Source of the DNA: Escarpia spicata
Lineage: Eukaryota > Annelida > Polychaeta > Sabellida > Siboglinidae
NCBI GenBank assembly: GCA_963995525.1
Contig: OZ023206.1
Location: forward strand, 27,285,595 to 27,349,594
DNA length: 64,000 bases
Direction: 5' to 3'
Under the pieces are notes generated by a model that saw only the letters and a program-made list of their open reading frames with translations, had not been told where the DNA came from and made no database searches. Position 1 is the stretch's first letter, and each line of letters starts with the position of its first letter. Both the position numbers and the translations under genes were made by a program. Positions 11,542 through 21,689 of the stretch are shown piece by piece.

Positions 11542-12570
11542 GATAGCTTCGATTATCCATGCGGTTTACGACGAGGCCACCTTTCCGTCGTATATGTTTT
11601 TGAAATTGCGGTTCCAAAAGTGCTTTTATAAAAAAAAAACACAGGGCAGAGTTTTTTAAGTGACAACTGTATGCGAGAATGTTTGACTTAAGAGATGCCA
11701 TGCAGTAAAAGTAATGTAATCGACGTATATGGCCGTTATCAACATTGTTGGCAAAGGAAGAGCTTGACAAAGGTCTCGCGCAAACTGTTGACTGCAAATT
11801 GTTGACACAGAAATGTCGTGAGAATAGCCGTGAGAATACACGAACGACATTTTATTTGTTCACACGCAAATTACAAAAAAATATTATAGAAAATTGGGAA
11901 GAGCATAATTAAATTGCAGTGTAACTCCAGATATTTTCAAGAAACCCCACGGAGTTTATTGTGAGATCCACCTATAGCTTTGGATAGTAATATTGGTCGT
12001 AGAATGGTGCAACAAATTATAAATTATGTGTGAAACTCTGCAAGTTCACAACAAATAGACAACGAGATTAGATTGCAAACTGTGCCAAATAATACATGTG
12101 TAAAAATATTAATTTACACCCTGCTGATGTTTACTGGCAGAACCCTGAGCTTGTTTGCTATAAGAATTGAACAAGAATTAATGTAGTTGGTAACGGTCAT
12201 TTAATAAATGTATCCAACAGGAACAAATCAAATACATCACCCGATGAGATAAAGCTTACGCGCTAAACAACTGATACTATCGTCGAGGTACTACAAACAG
12301 TTATTAAATGACAAATCAGAATAACAAAGGTGGGGGGTGGTAATTTTCCCCCACCGGCCTCCTGCAATAGGAGGCCGGGTGGAGCCCAACCCCCACCCCA
12401 GGGCTCTGCCAGTGCATTAAACTGCTTATGGAGTGGTACGGGTACTAACAGAATGAAAGTAAAATAAGTAGCAATACAAGACAAACGCCAGTCATGCTGC
12501 AACGCCTATTCAATATAACCGCCAATTAGCCTGGCAATTTTACACTTTTAAACATATACGTGACCATGAA
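11542..12570. other. End of duplication copy A and unique flank, no gene
   Basis: Bases 11542-12092 match 31155-31722 of copy B. From 12093 to 12570 nothing was recognised. A short open frame near 12263-12502 on the minus strand has no domain. Confidence 0.45.
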
Positions 12571-12964
12571 CTGGATGCCAGGGTGATAAGTCGTGCTCCT
12601 TATTGCCAAGCTATACACATTGGATGCCAGCCGTGCTGCAACGACCACTGCGTACAGCAATAGGCGACATAAATCAGTTAGGAAAAGAGTGTGATCCAAA
12701 CAATGGAATGGGGTGTATACTCAGGAATACGACGGCGCATACTGGGTGCCAGTTATACTGCAACAACCAATGCTTACAGCACTAAGCCAAATATATGGTG
12801 AAAAAGAGTGTCTCAAAACAAACGGGATGTTGTATATCCTCGGGAATATTACTGCAAACAATGGATGCCAGTCGTGCTGCAACAACCCCTGCTTACAGCA
12901 ATATACCAAAATTTAATATATACCGAGAAAAGAGTGTGTTCCAAGTAATATACAATATGGTATA
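12571..12964. repeat. ~120-bp tandem repeat, left part
   Basis: TGGATGCCAG or TGGGTGCCAG recurs at 12572, 12621, 12743 and 12862, so full units are about 119-122 bases, each continuing with CTGCAACAACC and TTACAGCA. The last unit is cut by the gypsy element at 12965 and resumes at 18060 (GGAATATTAC ... GGGCGCCA ... TTACAG). Confidence 0.8.
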
Positions 12965-13088
12965 TAGATAAGATCAGAGATCAATTTCCACGATGTATTG
13001 TGTACATCAGTACGAATGATCGCAACTCAATGAGAACTGCAACCAGAATACATGGATTAGTAAATAACAGCAACTATATAACCTTCTA
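12965..13088 (-). repeat. 3' LTR of the gypsy element
   Basis: Begins TAGATAAGATC and ends CTTCTA on the plus strand. It matches 17936-18059 over its full 124 bases with two transitions, near its end. Confidence 0.88.
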
Positions 13089-13175
13089 CGCCCCCCACGT
13101 CTTTAAACCACTGAAGACTGATGTGTCGACAAATAATAATATGGCTTGTGTTAGTAGAACAAGAAATAACATAGT

Positions 13176-16149
13176 TCACTGAATGTCAACAATGGAAACA
13201 TAGTCCTTTAGCCATGTTGGCGGGGCCGCGTTGCGGGCCGAACGTCGCAATGGGGCGGCAGGAGTTGCACGTGGTGAAGCAGGAGCCGGGCGTGGCGCCG
13301 GCTTGGGTGACGCAGACGATTGCGGCTGTGGTGGCGAGGCGTCTGCCAAGGGTTGGAACGCAGGCGGAGCGGGTGGCAGCTTGGTCACAGGCGCCGGAGT
13401 CATCGCAGGTGGAGTGGGCGATAACAGTGCGGTTGGCGTAGGTGTCGGTCGAGCGCGTTCTTTCGGTGATGAGGCTGATTGCTACTGCGCCGCTGGTGCT
13501 ACAGAGTAAGCGACTGGCGGTGGAAGAAGGCGTTGATGCCCAGTTGGCCAAGAGTCGCGCGCTTGATTTCGGGGGTGAATCGTTTCAAGTACTTACGGTT
13601 CCGCATGGTGATGCGGTCCGAGCCGTCCACGCGGATCGCGTACTGATCATGTTGCTGAACCTCGATCACTATCCCCGTCTTGTCCCATTTCCGCGGTTTG
13701 GGGCCGATTTGATTTTTAATGCGGACGAAGTCGCCCACCATGAGTGGCGGTAACGTCTTCGTGTGTTCTGCCCATCGTTCGGCGTCCTTCATGTGGCGAA
13801 TCCGTAGCGCCTCCTCGCGTGCACTTAGTGTCTCACGCCACGTTGTGTGAGGTTTGTAGAGTCCTCGAAGGATGGGGATGAAGTCTCGGATAGGGCGTCC
13901 GAATATGCACATTGCCGGGGAGAACTTAGTGTCTTTGTCGGGTGTGTTTCTGTACTGTAGTATGGCCCGCTGGAATCCATCAGTATCAAGCTCGCCGTTG
14001 GGCTTGTATTGCCTGTTATCAAGCGCTTCACTGTTTTCACGCCGACTTCCGCTCGACAATTACTGTGGGGATACGCAACTGAAGACAGGCGATGATGAAC
14101 ACCCCATGATCTGAGGAAAGTCTGCGTGGCGGATGATGAGAATTCGGGTCCGCCGTCTGATGATAGCTCATCGGGGATGCCGAAGGTGTCGAATATCTGC
14201 CGTAGACTAGCGACCAAGCCTTGCGCCCCACCTCGACAACGCTCCACTACGGGCCAGTTTGATTACCGGTCCACAGTAACGAGATAGTTCACGCCTTTGT
14301 AAGTAAAGTAATCGGAGCACATACTTTGAAATAGGTAGACCGGTAGTATCTGGTGGGAAGGTGGTGCGCTGGGCTGCGAGGGGGCCATCCTGTTACAGTC
14401 GTTGCAGCGGTTTCTGAGGTCAGTGATGGCCGATGTAATTCCGGGCCAAAAGTCGCTGTGTTCCGCCCGAGATACCATTGACGACATGCCCTGGTGAGCG
14501 GCGTGCAGTGATTGCAGTACATCGAGGCGCAGTGAGCGGGGGATGACTATTCTGTCGTATAAAACTACACCGTCCACAGTGTAGAGGTTGTCGCGATACT
14601 GGTGGTACTGGCGTAGTTCGATTGGCAGCTCGTGACGGAATTCCGGCATCCCCGACTCAATGATTTCCATCAGCTTGACCATGGCCTCGTCGCTATTGGT
14701 TGCCATGCGGACTCCATCCCAGGTGACGGCCTTAAGGGAGCAGAGTGATGTGAGGGCGGCGTCGTGAACTGAGTGTTCTACATCGTCCTGAAACTCTTCA
14801 CCGCATCGGATGCCGGCCAGGAAGGAGGAGCATGTTGGTAATCCTGCGGGAAGAGCATCGTCTTGCAGGGACGCGACGTCATCTGGTAAATGCATTTTGA
14901 CGGGGTTGCCGGTAGGGTGGCGAGAGGTTTCTCAGACGAGTGTTTGAAATCTCCTGAAGAGATCTGTCGCCGAAGATATTTAGCAGCGGCTTATGGTCCA
15001 CGGCGAGGGTGAGGTTTTCGCAGCCGAGGATGAAATATCTGGCCTTGTTTAGTGCGTCAGCGATTGCCAGGGCTTCGCCCTCTACAGGCGCGTAGCGTGA
15101 CTCAGCCGGGTGGGTGAATCGACTTCCGGCGAGCGTAATCTTCCACCCAGCACAGTAGCAGAAAGGCTTGTTGCCGCGGCACTCACAATGCTTTTGGAAT
15201 AACCAGAATCCTATTCCTGTCTTGGACCAGTCAGTGGCTAAGCATGTTGATCGTGACGCATCAAATATTCTGACCCCTTCCTCGATTTCACTGATGATGA
15301 CGCTTTTAGACTCTTCAAAAAGTGATTGCATCTCATCGTTCCAGGTGAATGTGGTTCCGGGCTTCAACAGGGCCCGGAACGGAAGCATTCTTTCCGCAGC
15401 GGCGAACGCGTACGTCTCGGGTGTCGGGAAGTCGAGGATCGATTCTAAGAATTTCCGGGATGGACGGACACTATCTGGTGTGATCTCGAATCCGGCAAAT
15501 TCGACAGTGTTCTGAGCAAAGACGAACTTACTCGGGTTGAGTGTGATACCATGATTGCCACATATATCGAGCCACTTCACTGCCTGGTGGAAAGCCGCGG
15601 TTATGTCGTTGGACCACAGGATTGTGTCATCGATACACTTCGTCTTGTTCGGAAAACGTGACGCAATTTCGTCGAATCTTCGGGTGTAACCGTCTCCAGA
15701 AGCAATGTAGCCCTGTGGTGCCGTCCTGTATCTGTAGCGTCCCCACGGCATGATAAATGTTGTCAGTGGGCGATCTTCTTCGCGTAAGGGCACACTATGG
15801 TAGCCATTCCAAGCATCGAACACGGTTTTTTCGTGCACTGTGGCACAGATCTCGCCTGGTGGAAGGGTGGCTGAGTATGATGCGTCTCGCGAGTGGCATA
15901 CTTGTTGAGGGGCTGAAAGTCGACGGTGCGGCGTGGCTTACCGTCCTTCTTAGCGCACACGACCATGCGGTGACACCACGTTACCGGCTCGCCCACAGGT
16001 ATTGGCTCGATGACTCCGAGAAGAACGTCGCGGTCGAGACCGGCTTTTACATCTGCTCGCCAGTGTAGAGGTACTGGAATTGGCGATTGGCATGCGAACG
16101 GTTTGGCATCGGGGTCAATCATGAGCTGTAGGGGTGGACCACTCATCAT
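13176..16149 (-). pseudogene. Gypsy pol remnant: reverse transcriptase, RNase H, integrase
   Basis: Reading from 16149 downward: RT with FDAWNGYHSV and the catalytic box as CIDD (near 15640); RNase H with ATDWSKTGIG (near 15235) and a VDHKPL motif; integrase with an H-x3-H then C-x2-C zinc-binding region (near 14500-14390) and core motifs near SDYFTYKG and SSDGGPEF, with a candidate Glu in CRAEVG. The C-terminal part ends LRRSARN...WLKDYV at 13176. Breaks include frame changes near 15.8, 14.93, 14.07 and 13.5 kb and a TAA after VTVDR at about 14263. This is a fossil of an endogenous retroelement and is not expected to encode working enzymes. Confidence 0.85.
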
Positions 16150-16321
16150 CGGGAGTGGTTGATGTTCACATGTGTTGTAGGTCGAGCCCTTGTAGTAGTC
16201 TAGCAGGAACTGTCGTAACGTCTCGCAGTTATCGTCAGTTGCCGGATATGGCAGCTGAATGGGTGGAGGAGGCGGCAGTTCATGTTTCAGGCAGTTACAA
16301 TCGGTGATGAGGCCGCTATTG

Positions 16322-17730
16322 TTATGGAGATGATCGGGAGCATCGGACGTGGCATCCGCAGCTGTATGTCTGGTGATCTCGCCGACCTTTGGGAACGGTT
16401 ATCATCCCGAGCGCAACACAGGCCTCCCTGCTGAGGAACACTTTGTTGTCAACATCTGTGACGTAGACGATTTGACGAATCTCGAGGACTCCATTCGATG
16501 TTCTACCTGAGAACATCAAGATGGCGGCGCCAATGATGTTTATACCGCGCTTGTTTGCAGCATACATTTTCATCGTTACCGGTATCAGTTCCCATTGATT
16601 GATGCCGAGGCGATGGATCGCCTTGATACCGGCAAGACAACTCTGGCACCCCGTGTCTGCCATGCACAGTATATCTGCGTGTCTAGGGGTGCGGGTGAGG
16701 AGAGAGTCGAAGCCGAAGAGTTTGTAGTCATCGACGAGGACGTCCACACCAAGTTTGACGAACGGCTGAGGTTTAGAGGACTGCTTCAGCCACGTGTCAG
16801 ACAGTTGGTTGTACAGGTAGTGATCAAGTGCAATGAAGCGTTCATTGTGACGTCGGCCTGTGTTGTTGATGATGCAGAGAGAATCAAACACGGCGCCTTC
16901 CTGTAGCTCAACCTTGGTGTCTTCTCGTTTGGGGCGGTACTTCCCCCGGCAGACCACTTCGAAGTGATGCTTCTTGTGGCAGGCGGTGCACGTCGAGTTG
17001 TATGCGGGGCATTCGGTTCGTCGGATGTCCTGTGGGACGTTCCTTCCGTGCCCTTTTTTGCCGCAGTAGGAGCAGGGGTTCTGGTCGGTTGATCCTGCCC
17101 TGGGTTCATGCTGTCGTTGGAAGCGGTCGAGTCGTTTGCAAGTGTATGAGCTCTTGGCTGCCTCTGCCCCGTGCGTGTCGACCAAGCGTGAGGCTGATCG
17201 TTTTCCGGCTTCTTTTGTTTCAACAAAGCGTAGGACTTCCTCAAAGTTCATATCCTGATTTTTGTCGCCGAGCAGGTCCAGTTGGATTTCCGGATCCTCC
17301 AGGCCCCTGATCACCACGTCTCGTAGCACTTCTTCTGTGTAGTTAACGGTCTGTGTGCAATTTGGGCACGGGAGGGAGAATTAAAATACTTGCAGACGCC
17401 GGCTTGGCCGCGGATCTTGGCACTGAATGACCTGACAGTCTCGTCTCTGTCTTGGCGCATGTTATGCAGGGTGACCCGAGTGTTTTATTCCCTGACAGCC
17501 AAGGTACGCACCAACGTCAATATCTCCTCCTCAGGGAGGTCAGTGAGTGTACGACCCATGCCAATGGAGCGTGTGACGTCCTTTCGTAATTGTTTGTCGC
17601 AGCATTCGAGTAGTTGAATTATTCTATCTTTGCCCGATACTTTGGTTGCTTCCACGTAGTCACGCCATCGGACCAGGAAGTAGTCCCATTCTTCGCTGCT
17701 CCCCGCCGATGTGACCGTTGGTCGTTTCAC
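16322..17730 (-). pseudogene. Gypsy gag and protease remnant
   Basis: The start (MKRPTVTSAG at 17730) reads a gag-like helical region until an in-frame TAA at 17485-17487, followed by a frame change near 17370. From 17329 the frame is open for 335 codons. It includes a knuckle-like CSYCGKKGH lacking its last Cys, a complete C-x2-C-x4-H-x4-C knuckle (CTACHKKHHFEVVC), and the protease triad region ADTGCQSC (about 16650). The downstream end of this frame runs out of the conserved region near 16322. gag and pol were probably one or two overlapping reading frames originally. Confidence 0.8.
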
Positions 17731-17935
17731 CTTTCCACTTTAGCAGCGGCGTCGTTTGTGGAGGATGTTGGGGCGTGAGTGATCGCGTGGGTGTTGAGTA
17801 GCGCCACGGCGATGATCGAGTCAACAGTCAACATCGTCTGTCACGTACGTGCAGTTAGGGATGGGACAGGCCACCACAGGCATGGTGATGCTTGAGTACG
17901 TCTGGTAGTCATCGATGGAGATTGAGTTGCGATCA

Positions 17936-18059
17936 TAGATAAGATCAGAGATCAATTTCCACGATGTATTGTGTACATCAGTACGAATGATCGCAACTCA
18001 ATGAGAACTGCAACCAGAATACATGGATTAGTAAATAACAGTAACTATATAACCCTCTA
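17936..18059 (-). repeat. 5' LTR of the gypsy element
   Basis: Partner of 12965-13088, same length, two differences. The bases just inside (17922-17936, ATTGAGTTGCGATCA) are repeated inverted inside the LTR (TGATCGCAACTCAAT near 17988), making a stem of about 15 bases around the LTR boundary. Confidence 0.88.
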
Positions 18060-18141
18060 GTATATCAGTAGGAATATTACAGTACAGAATGGGCGCCAAC
18101 CAAGCTGAAGCACCCAACGGTTACAGAAAAAACGAGACAAA

Positions 18142-18501
18142 TCAAGGGCCGGTCATGTGCAGCATACGAATGTAGCGTTTAAAGGCAGTGGACTTCCACC
18201 TGCCCATATAATGAAATTGTGTTTCGCTCATACCCATGTCAGCTGCCGTGGTAGCGGCACCGATTCGAAAGATGTGAGCTTTATATTTACTGGGGTCCAA
18301 ATCCACCCACTGGAGAGCTTTATGCAAGTGCTGACAAAAATAGTTTCGAGAAACAGGGGAGGCATTAACAAATGCAAACAGTGGGCCCTTAAATTGTCCA
18401 CGAACCTTCAGGAATCGAGAAAGTGCTTGCACAGGACAATACCGAGTCTGCGTTTGCGAGATAGACAGAGTGACAGGGCACACATTGTCAATTTAGCCAG
18501 T
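18142..18501 (-). pseudogene. Tyrosine recombinase C-terminal fragment
   Basis: About 113 residues with the tyrosine-recombinase catalytic layout: HIFRIGAATTAA (the H-x-x-R box), then MGRWKSTAFKRYIRM carrying the W and the nucleophile Tyr. This form is typical of recombinases carried by DIRS-like and Crypton-like transposons. The upstream catalytic Arg half is missing, and the fragment is closed by a stop at 18142. It lies between the ~120-bp array (18060-18130) and the ~140-bp array (18500-19030), which may be structural parts of the same element. Element type not settled. Confidence 0.75.
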
Positions 18502-19030
18502 TAATAAAATGTGCTATTATATTTCTTCTGTCATTCCAGTCTGCTCAGCCGGAGCTGAGGGCAGGGGTGATAGATTGTAGAAGAGTATTCAGACTGGATC
18601 TTGGTGTAACTGTCAGCAACACGTTGTGAATGTAGCCAGTTGATAACATGTGCTATTATATTTCTTCTGTCATTCCAGTCTGCTCAGCCGGAGCTGAGGG
18701 CAGGGGTGATAGATTGTAGAAGAGTATTCAGACTGGTTCTCGATTTAACTGTTACTAGAGTTAGTCACAGTTGCCAGTTTAGCCAGTTAATAAACATGTG
18801 CTACAGTATTTCGTTTGTCATTCCAGTCTGCTTAGCCGGGGCTGAGGTTATACCATTGATATGATGCTGGGAATGTTTCTCTATTTAAATTTCACGCGTT
18901 GTCAATTTAGCCAGTTTATTAATTTTTTCTGGTATATGTTTACTTGCCATTCCAGTCCGCTCAGCCGAGGCTGAGGTTACATAGTGTAGAAAGATACTCG
19001 GATTTATTCTCTTCCGAAATAGAATGCGCG
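18500..19030. repeat. ~130-150 bp tandem repeat with hairpin
   Basis: Four units, marked by CATTCCAGTCTGCTCAGCC at about 18531, 18670, 18818 and 18946. Each has a preceding TTTAGCCAGTTAATAA-type block. Within the unit, CTCAGCCGGAGCTGAG can form a 6-base stem with a 4-base loop; later units carry variants of it. Units 1 and 2 are nearly identical, units 3 and 4 divergent. Confidence 0.82.
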
Positions 19031-20337
19031 GGTTTGACATACTGTTTTAGTATATCCTGTCAGATGTTAGCGATTTACTATTAACAAACAGCGGGCGGGT
19101 ATTCCACGGCTACGAGGAAATCGTTGAACGTGGGGAAGTTGAATATCAAAGGGTATAGAAGTTAACTCGATATGTATGGACGCGCAGGCACGCACACACG
19201 TAATAAACGCGCGCACACGCTCGCATACAATTATTTAACGCGCGCGCACACCCATACAAAATAATAGAAACATACTGGAGGCACTAACATATTCGTATTT
19301 AAAACGTACAAGAACAGTAAAAAGCTGCCCAAAGAAATTGGAGTTTGGGTTGCAAATTTTATTTTATTTAGCTACAGGCCTACATTTTATTTTTTTAATA
19401 ACCCAAATTGTACCAATTATTTCTTCATTCACCTCATCTCATCAGAATAATCACCAAGCTGTGATGCGTTGTACAAGACAAAAAAATATTAAACTAATCG
19501 TTGAAGTTGTTTGCCCATCACAATTCAAAATAATGAAATTTGCAAACAAATCACGTAGAAACGTTGCAATTATTTATTCAGCCATCTGAATTTCGTCGTG
19601 TTTCATCAGAATAATCATCAGGCTGTACCACTTCTTATATAATTAAAATATTGAAGATCTCGTTGAAAATGCTGAGCAATGATAATGCAAAGTACTGCAT
19701 TTTCTGCGCGCGTATGGTCTGGCTTGGCGCAACTCCAGAATGGCGAGCCAACTGTTTCATGACGTACTTTTATGGAACAATGCAAATATTGCGCGCTGCA
19801 CCGTCTTGTACGGTCTATGACCACAACCGCAATAAAAGGATTCAAAATGTGGGCCATTCTTGCTCACTCTACGACTACGTTATGGCGCGACAAAACTAAA
19901 GGATTAAGCATTCTTAGAATCACGTACAAAGTCCGTCAACAAGTCGTCAACAGACGGATGACATTGCTAAGAAGTTAAAGTAATGAGGATCACGTAATAT
20001 TAAAAAGATAGGTTTTAGATGCCGGCGAAATGAAACAATATTCCTACTGACTTAACGCTGAGAGTGAGACACTGAGAGGGAATTACTTCCATATTGTCCA
20101 TAAAGTTGGTGTAGTAACCGAAAAGGCTCGAGTTCTAGAGTCCTTCTTAAGTAATTACTATATTGTAGGTATGCCTATTTGGGAGCTCGTTGTAATTCAT
20201 ACACTTGGAACTATAAGACATACAATTCAAATTGCAACTGACTTGGTATCTATTGAGCATTATCAGTCAAACATTTACAACTAAACAAGCTAACATATGT
20301 TCTCTTTTATTCGTTACGTTACTCGCACCTGCATCAC
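19031..20337. other. No gene recognised
   Basis: AT-rich with a GC-alternating patch (CGCGCACACGC) near 19190-19250. A short motif, CATCAGAATAATCA, occurs at about 19440 and 19606. No open frame with a domain was seen. Confidence 0.4.
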
Positions 20338-20415
20338 GCTTTGTTACGCCGACCCGGAGATCTCCATCCCCACGAGTGGCGTAGGCTATATGGATGACGC
20401 TGGTTAATAATGTAT
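20338..20415 (+). repeat. 78-bp direct repeat, left
   Basis: Begins GCTTTGTTACGCCGACC and ends GGTTAATAATGTAT. The copy at 21057-21134 differs at only a few bases. The pair encloses about 640 bases without coding content. Confidence 0.85.
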
Positions 20416-21056
20416 TTGGATCTTTCTACAGTGCTGGTCACAAAAGGTGGGAAAAGTATCTGAAAATTGCTCAAACTAATGCAAAAACTGCTGTTAATTG
20501 TCCCTTATACATCTAAATTTAAGGAACAATTGAAAGGAAAGACCCTTGGTTGACAAATTTTGCAATGTGCGATCGGTAATGAAGGTGAGCAAAGTTGGTT
20601 ACGCTTGTGACATTGTGACACAAACAGCACTTTACTACCTATTCAAATGAATCAATCTAAGTATAGTTTGTGTGGAAGAATAATACTTGGCATGAGAAAG
20701 AACTGTGACACAAAAGGCAGTACTTTCAACAAGAGATGCTGCAGTGGGTGAAAGAAGTTAAATGTGACACCGTCACGAGAGTTACCTCACAACTTCAACT
20801 TTATCTCACAACCACAGAGATCTTAGTCTTGACCACAGCAGCTGTTACCGACTTTGTTGGCAGATATATAACTCAATGACAGACAATTTATTAAAAAAAA
20901 TGTACTGGCGGAGTTTTAGATGGAACAAATTGGAGATAGTAATGCTTGTGACATGTGACAGAATCATACAGTGTTCAGAACCATCTTCTCCCTACTTCAG
21001 TTCATCCTGCTGCATTTAATTATATCAACACCTCTAGCACTATGTTACGCTGTTAT
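20416..21056. other. Segment between the 78-bp direct repeats
   Basis: Non-coding. It contains several scattered TGTGACA and GTGACAC words. It could be the body of a small terminal-repeat element, but no primer-binding site, polypurine tract or target duplication was recognised. Confidence 0.4.
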
Positions 21057-21134
21057 GCTTTGTTACGCCGACCCGGAGATCTCCACCCCCACGAGTGGCG
21101 TAGGCTATATGGATGACGCTGGTTAATGATGTAT
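21057..21134 (+). repeat. 78-bp direct repeat, right
   Basis: Partner of 20338-20415. Both contain GAGTGGCGTAGGCTATATGG. Confidence 0.85.
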
Positions 21135-21689
21135 CTGTCTTGTTGTGTAGTAGACATTTTACTGTAACCTACTTTCGATCGGGTTGTCGGAAAGAGTTTT
21201 ATTTTGGTAGGCGTATATATTAACAATTAGCCTGCTTGACAACCTCGCCCAAGAATATCTTGCTTAGCACATGAGGGAGCAGGCTGTTCGTGTCATATCA
21301 CCCATTATAAGTTGTGAGGCGTCACACAAACAGAACATGTCCAAATACGCATTTTTATTGTGAAAATCACAGCCCCGGAAACTGCTTTCTACATATATCG
21401 CATTTGATGATCATTTATCACCGGTACAAGTATCCACAACCAAACATAGGCCTACTACTGTTTTCACTCCGTTGTCCACAGATGTCACATCACGTGTAAT
21501 GCCAGTGTGAATGTGCACAAGTTTCTTTCATGAATCATTCTTTAAAAACTGAGCCCCTGTAAGTATCACATATAATATATGTATAATTTATTGATATATA
21601 TATCAATCGTTTCTTATCAGTGTGAGTAGGCGTACATATGTGACTTTAAATTGCCACTTGCATTTGTTGAGGATTGGAAGCCACACGTG

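Larger units (their letters stand above)
1498..12092 (+). repeat. Segmental duplication, copy A
   Basis: Long blocks match 21424-31722 in the same orientation. Aligned blocks are 1498-4420 (zinc-finger gene), 4430-4865, 9225-9470, 9461-10620, 10640-11089 and 11542-12092. Differences are mostly insertions: a hAT element (5825-8612) and a MITE (11090-11541) here, and LINE pieces in the other copy. The part from 4.9 to 9.2 kb is rearranged; one LINE piece is inverted between copies. Similarity was judged by eye, with no computed identity. The duplicated unit carries a zinc-finger gene, a common mode of growth for such families. Confidence 0.85.
12965..18059 (-). mobile_element. Ty3/gypsy LTR retrotransposon, inactivated
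   Basis: A 5095-base element bounded by two direct repeats of 124 bases that differ at two positions, and by a 5-base target duplication GTATA (12960-12964 and 18060-18064). Reading on the minus strand, the order is gag, zinc knuckles, protease, reverse transcriptase, RNase H, integrase: the gypsy order. The interior is clearly GC-rich against AT-rich flanks. Several stops and frame shifts break the coding region. The LTRs are unusually short, and their ends (TAGA...TCTA) are not the usual TG...CA. Confidence 0.9.

Noticed and set aside
13176..17730. GC-rich island as horizontally transferred bacterial DNA
   Set aside because: It is fully explained by gypsy gag-pol between two LTRs with a target duplication.
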